Below are positions 1-7,047 of a stretch of DNA of 38,344 nt, piece by piece; within the stretch, counting starts at the first letter, position 1, and each line of letters opens with the position of its first letter. The stretch spans positions 1 through 38,344 of the forward strand of contig CAZISM010000048.1 of assembly GCA_964541895.1 (NCBI GenBank), written 5' to 3'. Below the pieces are notes generated by a model. It was not told the origin of the DNA. It did not search any database and was given only the letters and a program-made list of their open reading frames with translations. The DNA is from CAZISM01 sp964541895. GTDB lineage: Bacteria > Zhuqueibacterota > Zhuqueibacteria > Residuimicrobiales > Residuimicrobiaceae. A program made the translations under genes and the position numbers.

Positions 1-761
1 TTGCAGCGGCCGCATTTGCCGATGCCGCACTTCATGCGGTTCTCCAGGGTGGTGTAGATGGCGTCCGGCGCAAAACCCAGTTTCGTCAACACCGGGAAGG
101 TGAATTTGATCATGATCGGCGGCCCGCAGACGATGGCAATGGTGTTGTCCGCTGCGGGCGCCATTTTTTCCAGGACCGTGGGTACAAAACCGATCTCGCC
201 TTTCCAGTCTGCGGTTTCGCCACCCGGGTCGACCGTGGTCACCAGATTCACATCCGGACGCGCCGCCCAGTCCGCCAATTCATGCTTGTACACCAGATCA
301 GCCACCGAGCGGGCACCATAAAGTATGGTAATGTCTTTGAAGCGATCGCGCCAGTCCAGGGCATTCCAGATGACGCAACGCATGGGCGGCAGCGCGATAC
401 CGCCGGCGATGAACAGTAGGTTCTTGCCGCTCCACTCTTCGATGGGAAAAATGTTGCCATAGGGACCGCGAAAGCCGATGAACTGGCCTTCTTCCAGTCC
501 GGATAACGCCGAGGTGACGCGACCCATTTGCCGGAACGTGCATTCGATATACTCGCGCCGAGTCGGCGACGAAGCGATGCAAAAGGTGCTCTCGCCTTCG
601 CCAAAAACAGAGTACTCACCAAATTGCCCGGCCTTGAAAGTAAACTGGTCTCTATCGGCTTCGTCCTTGAATACCAGACGAAACGTTTTCACGCCCGGCG
701 CCTCTTCCACGATCCGATCGATGCGCATCGTATACGGCTTGTAAATATTATTTTCACACAT
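1..761 (-). CDS. flxA: FlxA-like NAD(P)H/FAD oxidoreductase subunit (sulfhydrogenase gamma/HydG-like), 3' end missing
   Basis: Translating the minus strand from the ATG at 759-761 gives an open frame that leaves the left edge, so the C-terminus is cut off. The N-terminal part is a ferredoxin-NADP reductase-type FAD barrel (FKAGQFGEYSVFG, then RGPYGNIFP). An NAD(P)-binding half follows (LLFIAGGIALPPMR, IVCGPPIMIKF). Near the edge comes the cysteine motif MKCGIGKCGRC, which in PyrK/HydG-type proteins binds a [2Fe-2S] cluster. Family members end about 20-30 residues later, so little is lost. A GGAG lies about 9 nt before the start, and the preceding gene ends 16 nt upstream. In FlxABCD-HdrABC complexes this subunit takes electrons from NADH (or NADPH) and passes them to the Fe-S subunits and HdrA. 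The family is clear; the partner nucleotide is not determined by sequence. Confidence 0.88.
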   Translation of the reverse strand, partial: MCENNIYKPYTMRIDRIVEEAPGVKTFRLVFKDEADRDQFTFKAGQFGEYSVFGEGESTFCIASSPTRREYIECTFRQMGRVTSALSGLEEGQFIGFRGPYGNIFPIEEWSGKNLLFIAGGIALPPMRCVIWNALDWRDRFKDITILYGARSVADLVYKHELADWAARPDVNLVTTVDPGGETADWKGEIGFVPTVLEKMAPAADNTIAIVCGPPIMIKFTFPVLTKLGFAPDAIYTTLENRMKCGIGKCGRC

Positions 762-777
762 GGGAATACGCTCCGTC

Positions 778-1791
778 TTACAAAGTGGCTACCAATTGTT
801 CGATCTGTTCGAGGATATTCATATCGGCCGGACAGGCCCGCGAACAGCGGCCGCAGCCGACGCAACCGGAAACGTTCAGTCGATCCGGCATGTAGGAAAA
901 TTTGTGCAGCAACCGTTGTCGCCACCGTTCCTTCTGCACATGGCGCGGATTATGGCCGGAGGTGTGCAGCGTGAACAGATCGAAACCGCAGGCATCCCAG
1001 CAACGCAACCGCTGCCCGCGATTCTGAGTGCCTTCGTCCTGAATATCGAAACAGGAGCAGACCGGACACACGTACGCACAGGCGCCGCAGCCCAGGCAGG
1101 CTAGGGCCATATCGTTCCAGACCGGATGATCGAAAGAGCCTTCCAGCTTTTTCGTCAGCTCGATCATCTCAAAACGTTTTTCCACTTTGGCCAGCAACTC
1201 GCTCTTGTTCACAGCCGGAGCCGCGCTCCACAGCGCGCGCGTCTGTTCCTGCAGCGCCTGGCCTTTCTCGCTGATAATCTCGGCCAGGTAGTCGCCGTTG
1301 TTGAGTCGAGTCAACACCACATCACTGCCTCTAGTATCGTCGGGCCCGGTGCCGGTGCAAGTACAAAAGCAATGGGAATCCGCTTCGCGGCACGCCACGG
1401 TGATGATCGTGGTATTTTCCAGCCGCTGTTTGAACAGGGCATCCTGATAGTCCCAGGTAAAAACAGCAGTGATGGCGCTGATGGCCGCCGCATCACACGG
1501 TCGTACGCCGAAAACCGTGGTCTTCGGCAACGACGCCAAATCCCGATCCTGCACCTGCAAGTCCTCGCCATTGCGGCGATAACGCAACAGCTCTTCCACC
1601 GGCGGGAACAACACCGCTTTGGCGGAACGCGTGGTCTGAACATATTCGTGCGTCACATCGCGTATATTGCGCAAGGGTTCGAAATCGACCTGCTGTTTTC
1701 TTTTTTGCGGCGCGTAAAGCTGTTGGCCCATGTCCTGGAGACGTGTCAGGAGCGCATCCAGATTGGCCGCGGTAATCAGTAACGTGTTCAT
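778..1791 (-). CDS. 4Fe-4S electron-transfer subunit, HydB/AsrA-like (FlxB position)
   Basis: A 337-residue iron-sulfur protein of the sulfhydrogenase beta (HydB) / anaerobic sulfite reductase A (AsrA) type. The N-terminal two thirds is the family-specific domain, including FGVRPCDAAAISAI near the middle. The C-terminal third carries two ferredoxin-type [4Fe-4S] motifs, CLGCGACAYVCPVCSCFD and CVGCGRCSRACPADMNI. The paired gene downstream encodes the flavin subunit, as in HydB-HydG, AsrA-AsrB and FlxB-FlxA pairs. The role is to relay electrons between the NAD(P)H-oxidising flavin subunit and the remaining Fe-S proteins. The start follows the previous stop by 8 nt and has only a weak AGGG. Assignment to FlxB rather than FlxC rests on gene order and is tentative. 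Confidence 0.85.
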   Translation of the reverse strand: MNTLLITAANLDALLTRLQDMGQQLYAPQKRKQQVDFEPLRNIRDVTHEYVQTTRSAKAVLFPPVEELLRYRRNGEDLQVQDRDLASLPKTTVFGVRPCDAAAISAITAVFTWDYQDALFKQRLENTTIITVACREADSHCFCTCTGTGPDDTRGSDVVLTRLNNGDYLAEIISEKGQALQEQTRALWSAAPAVNKSELLAKVEKRFEMIELTKKLEGSFDHPVWNDMALACLGCGACAYVCPVCSCFDIQDEGTQNRGQRLRCWDACGFDLFTLHTSGHNPRHVQKERWRQRLLHKFSYMPDRLNVSGCVGCGRCSRACPADMNILEQIEQLVATL

Positions 1792-1799
1792 AGTATGCC

Positions 1800-2600
1800 C
1801 TAGATGATAAAGGTCTCGCTATCGTTGGCCCGGTATGACGAAAGGGCGTGCTCGGTCTTGACCGCCGTTCCGGCGCGCACACCGTACTCTTTGAAAATAT
1901 CTTCTTCCACCTTCATGGTGAGCAGATGAATGGGAATATCCAGCGGACAGGCCCGGCCGCAGGCCCCGCAGGAGATACATCGGCCGGCCAGATGCATGGC
2001 GCGCATCATATGCCATTCCCAGGTGCCCTGTTGATGGGCGGCCACCGGAATCCATTGCGGCTGATTGCACTCTACCGTACAGCGCGTGCAGTAACACATG
2101 GGACAGGCGGCTCGACAGGCGTAGCATTTGAAGCAGCGGGACACTTCTTCCTGCCAATATTGCCAGCGTTCCTGCATGGATAGTTTGTCCAGCTCTTCCA
2201 GGGTGCGGCGATCCTGGTCGTCGATGGTCAGCGATTGACTGTTCACATATTTCTCTGCGCACGCCCAATCGCTGATCTCGATCAACTGCTGGTCTTGCAC
2301 AGCCAGCAGAGTGATCTCGCCTTCCTGTATTTGATTTTCAGCGGCCAGTTGAATGACGGAACGCAACACCGGCGTCGAAGCGACCAGCGCCAGCTTACCA
2401 AGCTTTTTTATCTCCGGCTTGAACAGATAGGTGGCCAGGTTCTGCCGGCAGGTATCATCCCAAATCAGCGAACCGGCCTGTTCCGGCTTTTGCGCAAACA
2501 CGGCGCGGCTTTTTCCGTTCGAGCCCTGGCCATAACCAATGACCACCTGCGCGTGACCGTTCGCCAGTAATTCCTGAGCCTTTTGCTGTAATGCATTCAT
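1800..2600 (-). CDS. 4Fe-4S dicluster protein with FrhB-like N-terminus (FlxC position)
   Basis: A 266-residue iron-sulfur protein. The ATG at 2600 is preferred to an in-frame TTG at 2609 because a GGA lies about 9 nt before it. The N-terminal half (IGYGQGSNGKSRAVFA, then KLGKLALVASTPVLRSV) resembles the coenzyme F420 hydrogenase/dehydrogenase beta-subunit family. The C-terminal half has an unusual cysteine-dense motif, CFKCYACRAACPMCYCTRC, and then a regular CISCGACGRACPLDIPI. Seven or more cysteines in the first motif leave room for a cluster type other than a simple cubane. It sits between the MvhD-like and HydB-like genes, the place of FlxC in FlxABCD-HdrABC clusters, so its likely role is internal electron transfer. 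Family membership is good; the subunit name is inferred. Confidence 0.8.
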   Translation of the reverse strand: MNALQQKAQELLANGHAQVVIGYGQGSNGKSRAVFAQKPEQAGSLIWDDTCRQNLATYLFKPEIKKLGKLALVASTPVLRSVIQLAAENQIQEGEITLLAVQDQQLIEISDWACAEKYVNSQSLTIDDQDRRTLEELDKLSMQERWQYWQEEVSRCFKCYACRAACPMCYCTRCTVECNQPQWIPVAAHQQGTWEWHMMRAMHLAGRCISCGACGRACPLDIPIHLLTMKVEEDIFKEYGVRAGTAVKTEHALSSYRANDSETFII

Positions 2601-2657
2601 AGGATACAATCCGGATTGATAGTGTTGTTAGTGACTAGTTTTCCGACCGGGCGGCGA

Positions 2658-3092
2658 TCACGAGACGCCCACACCCGCCATATCGTGATAGGTGGAATAG
2701 GGGCCCAGAGCCCGCACGGTCTCTACAGTGGAATTGACCACCTCCGCCCACTTGGCCCCTTCAGCGGCCGAAACCCAGGAGAACTGGACGCGGCGCAGAT
2801 CGATGCCCATAAATTCGGCCAGATGGCGAAACGTGGTCCAGCGACGGCGAGCGTGAAAATTTCCCGAAGTGTAATGACAGTCGTTGGGATGACAACCGGA
2901 GACGATGATGCCGTCCGCACCCTGACTGAACGCCTTCAGCAGCAGCATGAAATCGATTCGACCGGTACAGGGGAAGCGGACGATGCGCACGTTCGGTGCG
3001 TATTTGATGCGGCTGGTGCCGGTCAGATCCGCACCGGCGTAGGTGCACCAGTTACAGACAAAAGCGACAATTTTCGGTTCAAACTCAGCCAT
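2658..3092 (-). CDS. flxD: MvhD/FlxD-type hydrogenase iron-sulfur subunit
   Basis: A 144-residue protein of the methyl-viologen-reducing hydrogenase delta subunit family, at full family length. The diagnostic cysteines are present: VCNWCTYAGADLTG near residue 13, FPCTGRID in the middle, and SGCHPNDCHYTSGN after it. They bind a [2Fe-2S] cluster. MvhD hands electrons to HdrA; in bacterial FlxABCD-HdrABC complexes FlxD does the same with electrons from NADH. It is the first gene of the flx half of the operon. It lies 128 nt after hdrA, across an intercistronic hairpin, whereas the other junctions overlap or are about 50 nt or less. The family call is very secure; the name flxD rather than mvhD comes from the context, because no hydrogenase large subunit is visible. 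Confidence 0.92.
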   Translation of the reverse strand: MAEFEPKIVAFVCNWCTYAGADLTGTSRIKYAPNVRIVRFPCTGRIDFMLLLKAFSQGADGIIVSGCHPNDCHYTSGNFHARRRWTTFRHLAEFMGIDLRRVQFSWVSAAEGAKWAEVVNSTVETVRALGPYSTYHDMAGVGVS

Positions 3093-3134
3093 GATTCACT
3101 CTTGGTTTTTAACGAGTTAATATCAGAAAATGGT

Positions 3135-3155
3135 GCGCGACCAGGTTGGTCGCGC
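3135..3155 (-). promoter_or_regulatory. Perfect 9-bp hairpin between hdrA and flxD
   Basis: The arms GCGCGACCA and TGGTCGCGC are exactly complementary around a 3-nt loop in the only long gap inside the operon. On the transcript the hairpin is followed by ACCATTTTC, too short a U-run for a clear terminator. It could stabilise the 3' end of hdrCBA mRNA, mark a processing site, or act as a partial terminator that sets the hdr:flx ratio. The structure is seen directly; the function is inferred. Confidence 0.55.
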
Positions 3156-3220
3156 TGCAGCGGTTCAGATCCTTCGTCCCTGAACTTTTTATATGGATTT
3201 CGATTTATCCAGGCCAAGGT

Positions 3221-5218
3221 CTATGCAAACAACTCCATCACCTCCGCGTACACCTGTTCGTGCGTATAGCCCTGAATATCAATGGATTTTGATCGACAGA
3301 AGGCGACGCAGGTGCCGCAGCCCTGACACAATCCCGGATTAACGCGCGCCACGGTTTTAACAACCTTGCCGTCGCGGCCTTTGATCTCTTCTTTTTCAAT
3401 GGCCTGATACGGACAGGCGCTCTGACAGAGGAAACAGCCCACGCAGGTGGAATACAACGGCGCTGCCGTACGGTTGACCACGGCAATGAGCGGCTCGCGC
3501 GTCAATTCGTCGTTGGAGAAAAGCCCAGCCACTTTGGCGGCGGTGCCTGAAGCTTGTCCAACCGATTCAGGAATATCCTTGGGCGCTTGACAGGCACCGG
3601 CGAGAAAAATGCCGGCGGTGTTGGTCTCTACCGGTCGCAACTTGGGGTGCGCTTCGGCAAAGAATTTGTGTCCGTCGTAGCTGATATGCAGCTTTTGCGC
3701 CAGGGCTTCGGCACCGTCATTGGCAACGCCGGCGCTGGCCAGTACGACCATATCGGCTTCAATTTCCACCGGCATGGCGTTAAGCAGCGTATCCGCCCCT
3801 TGCACGATCAACTTGCCGTTGCGCTCGTACACGCGCGAAACGCGGCCACGAACATAATGAACGCGGTCTTCTTCAATGGCACGACGGGTGAATTCGTCAT
3901 ACCCTTTGCCGGCCGCACGTATATCCATGTAAAAGACATAGGCCTCGCCGTGATGCACCTTGTGCTTGTAAAGCATGGCGTGCTTGGCCGTGTACATGCA
4001 GCAAATCTTGGAACAGTATTCGATGCCCTTGGCCGGATCGCGCGAACCGGCACAAGCGATAAAGACCACTTTTTCCGGAACCTTGCCATCGGACGGACGA
4101 CGTACTTCACCGAGCGTCGGGCCGGAAGCGGACAGCAGTCGTTCAAACTGCAGGCCGTTGACCACATCTTTGTATTTGCCATAACCATATTCGGGAAAGA
4201 AATCCGCGTCCTTGACGGTAAAGCCGGTGGCGGCCACCACCGCACCCACCTCGTGTTCGACGATCTGATCTTCCTGGTCAAAACGGATCGCTTTGGTAGG
4301 ACACACTTTTTCGCAGATTTTGCAGCGGCCTTTGGTATAATAGGTGCAATGTTCGCGATCGATGACCGGCTTGTTGGGCACGGCTTGCGGGAACGGAACA
4401 TAGATCGCCGTGCGATAGCCCAGGCCGGTGTTAAACTCGCTGGGTATTTTTTTGCTGGGACATTTGGTGGTGCACAAGCCACAGCCGGTGCAGAGTTTTT
4501 CATCCAGGCTGCGTGATTTCTTGCGAATGCGCGCTTTGAAATTGCCGATAAAGCCTTCCAGGCTTTCCAGTTCGGCATAGGTGTACAAGGTGATGTTGGG
4601 ATGTTGCGCCACTTCCACCATGCGTGGTGTGAGAATGCACTGCGAACAGTCCAGGGTGGGAAACGTCTCGGACAGCTGTGACATGTGTCCGCCGATGGAG
4701 GGCTCGCGCTCCACCATGATCACCTTGTGACCGGCGTTGGCAATATCGAGCGCGGCCTGGATGCCGGCAATACCGCCGCCCAGCACCAGCGCCGTTTTGG
4801 TTACCGGCACCTTGATGGGGAAGAGCGGCTTGTTCCGCTTTACTTTTTCCACCAGGATGCGCACCAGGTCGTACGCTTTCTCGGTGGTTACGTCGCCCTT
4901 TTCATGCACCCAGGAACAGTGCTCGCGCAAATTGGCCATTTCGCACATGTAGGGATTCAAACCCGATTCCTGGGTGACGCGTCGAAAGGTCGGTTCGTGC
5001 ATGCGCGGCGAGCAGGCGGCTACGACCACGCCGGTGAGTTTCTTTTCGGCAATGGCTTCCCGGATCAGGGTCTGTCCCGGATCGGAACACATATATTTAT
5101 AATCCACACTGTGTGCGACGCCCGCAAGCTTGGCGCACTCTTGAGCCACCTTGGCACAATCAACGGTTGCACCGATATTTTCACCACAATGACAGACAAA
5201 TACTCCGATTCGTGCCAT
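3221..5218 (-). CDS. hdrA: Heterodisulfide reductase subunit A (FAD, multiple 4Fe-4S)
   Basis: A 665-residue HdrA of normal length. It starts with the HdrA-specific domain (GVFVCHCGENIG). A Rossmann FAD-binding site follows (LVLGGGIAGIQAALDIA), with the HdrA signature TFPTLDCSQCILTPRM. Next are two central cluster motifs, CTGCGLCTTKCPSK and CKICEKVCPTKAI, and at the C-terminus CVGCFLCQSACPYQAI and CQGCGTCVAFCRSKSI. In the last motif Arg replaces the usual Pro. HdrA is the flavin-based electron-bifurcating hub that takes electrons from FlxD/MvhD and splits them between HdrBC and a low-potential acceptor such as ferredoxin. It begins 3 nt after the hdrB stop, with a GGAG 7 nt upstream that lies inside the end of hdrB, so translation is probably coupled. 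The product in this organism is cytoplasmic; the oxidised disulfide partner is not known. Confidence 0.95.
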   Translation of the reverse strand: MARIGVFVCHCGENIGATVDCAKVAQECAKLAGVAHSVDYKYMCSDPGQTLIREAIAEKKLTGVVVAACSPRMHEPTFRRVTQESGLNPYMCEMANLREHCSWVHEKGDVTTEKAYDLVRILVEKVKRNKPLFPIKVPVTKTALVLGGGIAGIQAALDIANAGHKVIMVEREPSIGGHMSQLSETFPTLDCSQCILTPRMVEVAQHPNITLYTYAELESLEGFIGNFKARIRKKSRSLDEKLCTGCGLCTTKCPSKKIPSEFNTGLGYRTAIYVPFPQAVPNKPVIDREHCTYYTKGRCKICEKVCPTKAIRFDQEDQIVEHEVGAVVAATGFTVKDADFFPEYGYGKYKDVVNGLQFERLLSASGPTLGEVRRPSDGKVPEKVVFIACAGSRDPAKGIEYCSKICCMYTAKHAMLYKHKVHHGEAYVFYMDIRAAGKGYDEFTRRAIEEDRVHYVRGRVSRVYERNGKLIVQGADTLLNAMPVEIEADMVVLASAGVANDGAEALAQKLHISYDGHKFFAEAHPKLRPVETNTAGIFLAGACQAPKDIPESVGQASGTAAKVAGLFSNDELTREPLIAVVNRTAAPLYSTCVGCFLCQSACPYQAIEKEEIKGRDGKVVKTVARVNPGLCQGCGTCVAFCRSKSIDIQGYTHEQVYAEVMELFA

Positions 5219-5221
5219 GGC

Positions 5222-6118
5222 TCATGACTCCGTTTCTGCTGCAACGGTCTGCATGACCGGTACCGCCGTACGTTCCGGCAAACGCACCGGCACGATGTGG
5301 CGATGCAGACCCAGTTTTTTGCGATCTATTCCCAATGCCAATCCTATCGCCTGCGTAATATATAAAATCGGGATCGAATACGATTTTCCCGCCGCCTTTT
5401 CGATTTCTTTGCGCCGCATATCGAGATTGGAATGACACATCGGGCAAGCCACGATGATCGCCTCAGCCCCGCGGCTGACCGCGTCTTCGAGAATGTTCGC
5501 GCTCAGCCGGGCGACCACATCGGTGCGCGGCACCGACAAGCCGGCCCCGCAACATTCGGTCTTGAACGCCCAATCCACGGGGGTGGCGCCGATGCGCTGC
5601 ATCAGCTGATCCATGACCTGCGGATCCTCGACGCGATCAAAGGCCGCAACTTCCTTTGGCCGCACCAGCAGGCAACCGTAATAGCAGGCCACTTTATAAT
5701 TGAAAGGATGGCGCAAACGGCCGTTGAAATCCATGGGAAACAATCGCTGCAGCACATCCAGAATGTTGAACGATTTGGGAATGGAACCAATCGGCAGCTC
5801 GATGATGTCACTGATCTGCTGTCGCAAGCCCGCATCCTTTGTCAGGGCCAGGCGCGTGCCCGCCATTCGACTGTAGCAGGCGGCGCAGGGCACGAGCAGT
5901 TCCTGCAGGTTCTGCTGTTCGGCCAGCGCCAGCGAGCGGGCGGGCAACGCCAGGGAGAGTTTATGATTGAGCGAATGGGCCGCACTGGCGCCGCAGCAGT
6001 TCCAGTCCTTGATCTCCTGCAGCTGCAGCCCCAATTCAGCAGCCACGGCGAACAGCGATTCTCCGTATTCCGGGGACGAGCCGCTCATGGAGCAGCCGGG
6101 ATAATAACCCATCTTCAT
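5222..6118 (-). CDS. hdrB: Heterodisulfide reductase subunit B (two CCG domains)
   Basis: A 298-residue HdrB. The frame stays open upstream to 6250, but the ATG at 6118 is chosen: it begins MKMGYYPGCS, the normal HdrB start, and overlaps the hdrC stop as ATGA. Two cysteine-rich CCG domains are visible. The first has GYYPGCSMSG, WNCCGASAAHS and PCAACYSRM; the second has CYYGCLLV, ECCGAGLS and ACPMCHSNLD. In the family these ligate the non-cubane [4Fe-4S] clusters that reduce the disulfide substrate. In non-methanogens the substrate is probably a small-molecule or protein disulfide (DsrC-like in sulfate reducers). None is encoded in this window. It lies in the operon between hdrC and hdrA. Confidence 0.94.
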   Translation of the reverse strand: MKMGYYPGCSMSGSSPEYGESLFAVAAELGLQLQEIKDWNCCGASAAHSLNHKLSLALPARSLALAEQQNLQELLVPCAACYSRMAGTRLALTKDAGLRQQISDIIELPIGSIPKSFNILDVLQRLFPMDFNGRLRHPFNYKVACYYGCLLVRPKEVAAFDRVEDPQVMDQLMQRIGATPVDWAFKTECCGAGLSVPRTDVVARLSANILEDAVSRGAEAIIVACPMCHSNLDMRRKEIEKAAGKSYSIPILYITQAIGLALGIDRKKLGLHRHIVPVRLPERTAVPVMQTVAAETES

Positions 6119-6696
6119 GGCTTGACCTCCTGCACAGGACGGCTGCGTTCGAACAGTTTTCTCACCGCTTTGCGGTTCGCGACCGTATGCGGCCATAATT
6201 TTAGTTTGCCTTTGATAAACAGCACCGGTGCCATGAGCACATCCTGCCACAGGTTCCAGGAACGGGTTTTGTAATCAGCGATCAGCCCGACTTCGTACAA
6301 TCGTCCGGTGTAATGAATCGTATCCAGAAAGGCTTGGTGAAAACGGCGAATATTTTTGGCGGCCGGGTGAACCTTTTTCTGTTGCACCGCCAGACTGCGC
6401 AGATAGTCAGCCACTTTGGGAATGTCAATTTCCATCGGGCACCGGCAAAAGCAGGTTTCGCAGGAGAGGCACAGCCAGATGCTGTGGCTGGCGATGGCCT
6501 TTTGTGCCGATGGTTCATCACCGGTCTGCAGCAGACGCATCAGCACGCTGGATGGATAATCCATCTCGGCGGCCATGGGGCAACCGGCGGAACATTTGCC
6601 GCACTGGTAACATCGGAACACATCGACACCGGTCTCGTGTGCCAGACGGTCCGCCAGTGTCATGGGCTTGTCATGTGAGTGAGCGGCCATGGACAT
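6115..6696 (-). CDS. hdrC: Heterodisulfide reductase subunit C (ferredoxin-like)
   Basis: A 193-residue HdrC. Two [4Fe-4S] motifs are present: CYQCGKCSAGCPMAAEMDY near residue 30 and CLSCETCFCRCPMEIDI near residue 75. A basic helical C-terminal region follows. HdrC carries electrons from HdrA to the catalytic clusters of HdrB. It is the first gene of the seven-gene operon. The start at 6696 has a GGAG 6 nt upstream; an in-frame ATG two codons later is less well placed. Its stop overlaps the hdrB start by 4 nt. No membrane segment is evident, so the complex should be soluble. Confidence 0.94.
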   Translation of the reverse strand: MSMAAHSHDKPMTLADRLAHETGVDVFRCYQCGKCSAGCPMAAEMDYPSSVLMRLLQTGDEPSAQKAIASHSIWLCLSCETCFCRCPMEIDIPKVADYLRSLAVQQKKVHPAAKNIRRFHQAFLDTIHYTGRLYEVGLIADYKTRSWNLWQDVLMAPVLFIKGKLKLWPHTVANRKAVRKLFERSRPVQEVKP

Positions 6697-6869
6697 GGGT
6701 AACTCCGATAAAATTGAAAAGGAAGATGCATCGAGCAGGCAGGATTAGCTGTCGACAGATCAGAAGACAACCAGCGGTAGCAAAATAGATCATAGTGAGG
6801 GAAAGTTGATTAAGGGATCGGTGGAAAGCGGCTATCTGATGCACTGGACTCTCTCCGATCAATTCATGC

Positions 6870-6898
6870 AAATTACATATTACATGTTAAAAAATCAA
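6870..6898 (-). promoter_or_regulatory. Candidate promoter of the hdr-flx operon
   Basis: On the minus strand TTGATT and TAATTT are separated by 17 nt, in an AT-rich stretch about 170 nt upstream of hdrC. An alternative pair, TTGTCA (6913-6908) and TAACAT (6889-6884), is 18 nt apart. An imperfect palindrome beginning and ending in CTTGA/TCAAG (6905-6930) lies next to it. The rest of 6697-7047 holds only the hppA terminator. The match to the consensus is moderate. Confidence 0.3.
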
Positions 6899-6930
6899 TA
6901 TTTTTCTTGACAAATTGCAAAATTTTTCAA

Positions 6931-6995
6931 GTGAAAATAAAAAAAGGGGAAGCCTGGATATCGTTCTCCTTTTCAGGCAACGATCAGGCTTCCCC
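6931..6995 (-). terminator. Rho-independent terminator of hppA
   Basis: The arms 6946-6956 and 6985-6995 pair perfectly over 11 bp (GGGGAAGCCTG with its complement). An inner 6-bp stem, 6960-6965 with 6979-6984, extends the hairpin. On the minus strand the right side runs straight into a T-rich tract (seven T, A, four T). It lies about 50 nt after the hppA stop and before the hdr promoter region, so it isolates the two transcripts. Confidence 0.88.
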
Positions 6996-7047
6996 ATACC
7001 AGGAGCTCTCGTTCAGGTTCTTGTCCGGAGAACCCGAACAGGGGATT

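Noticed and set aside
6907..6936. Plus-strand TTGACA near the hdr promoter region
   Set aside because: No -10 element at 16-18 nt and no plus-strand gene downstream.
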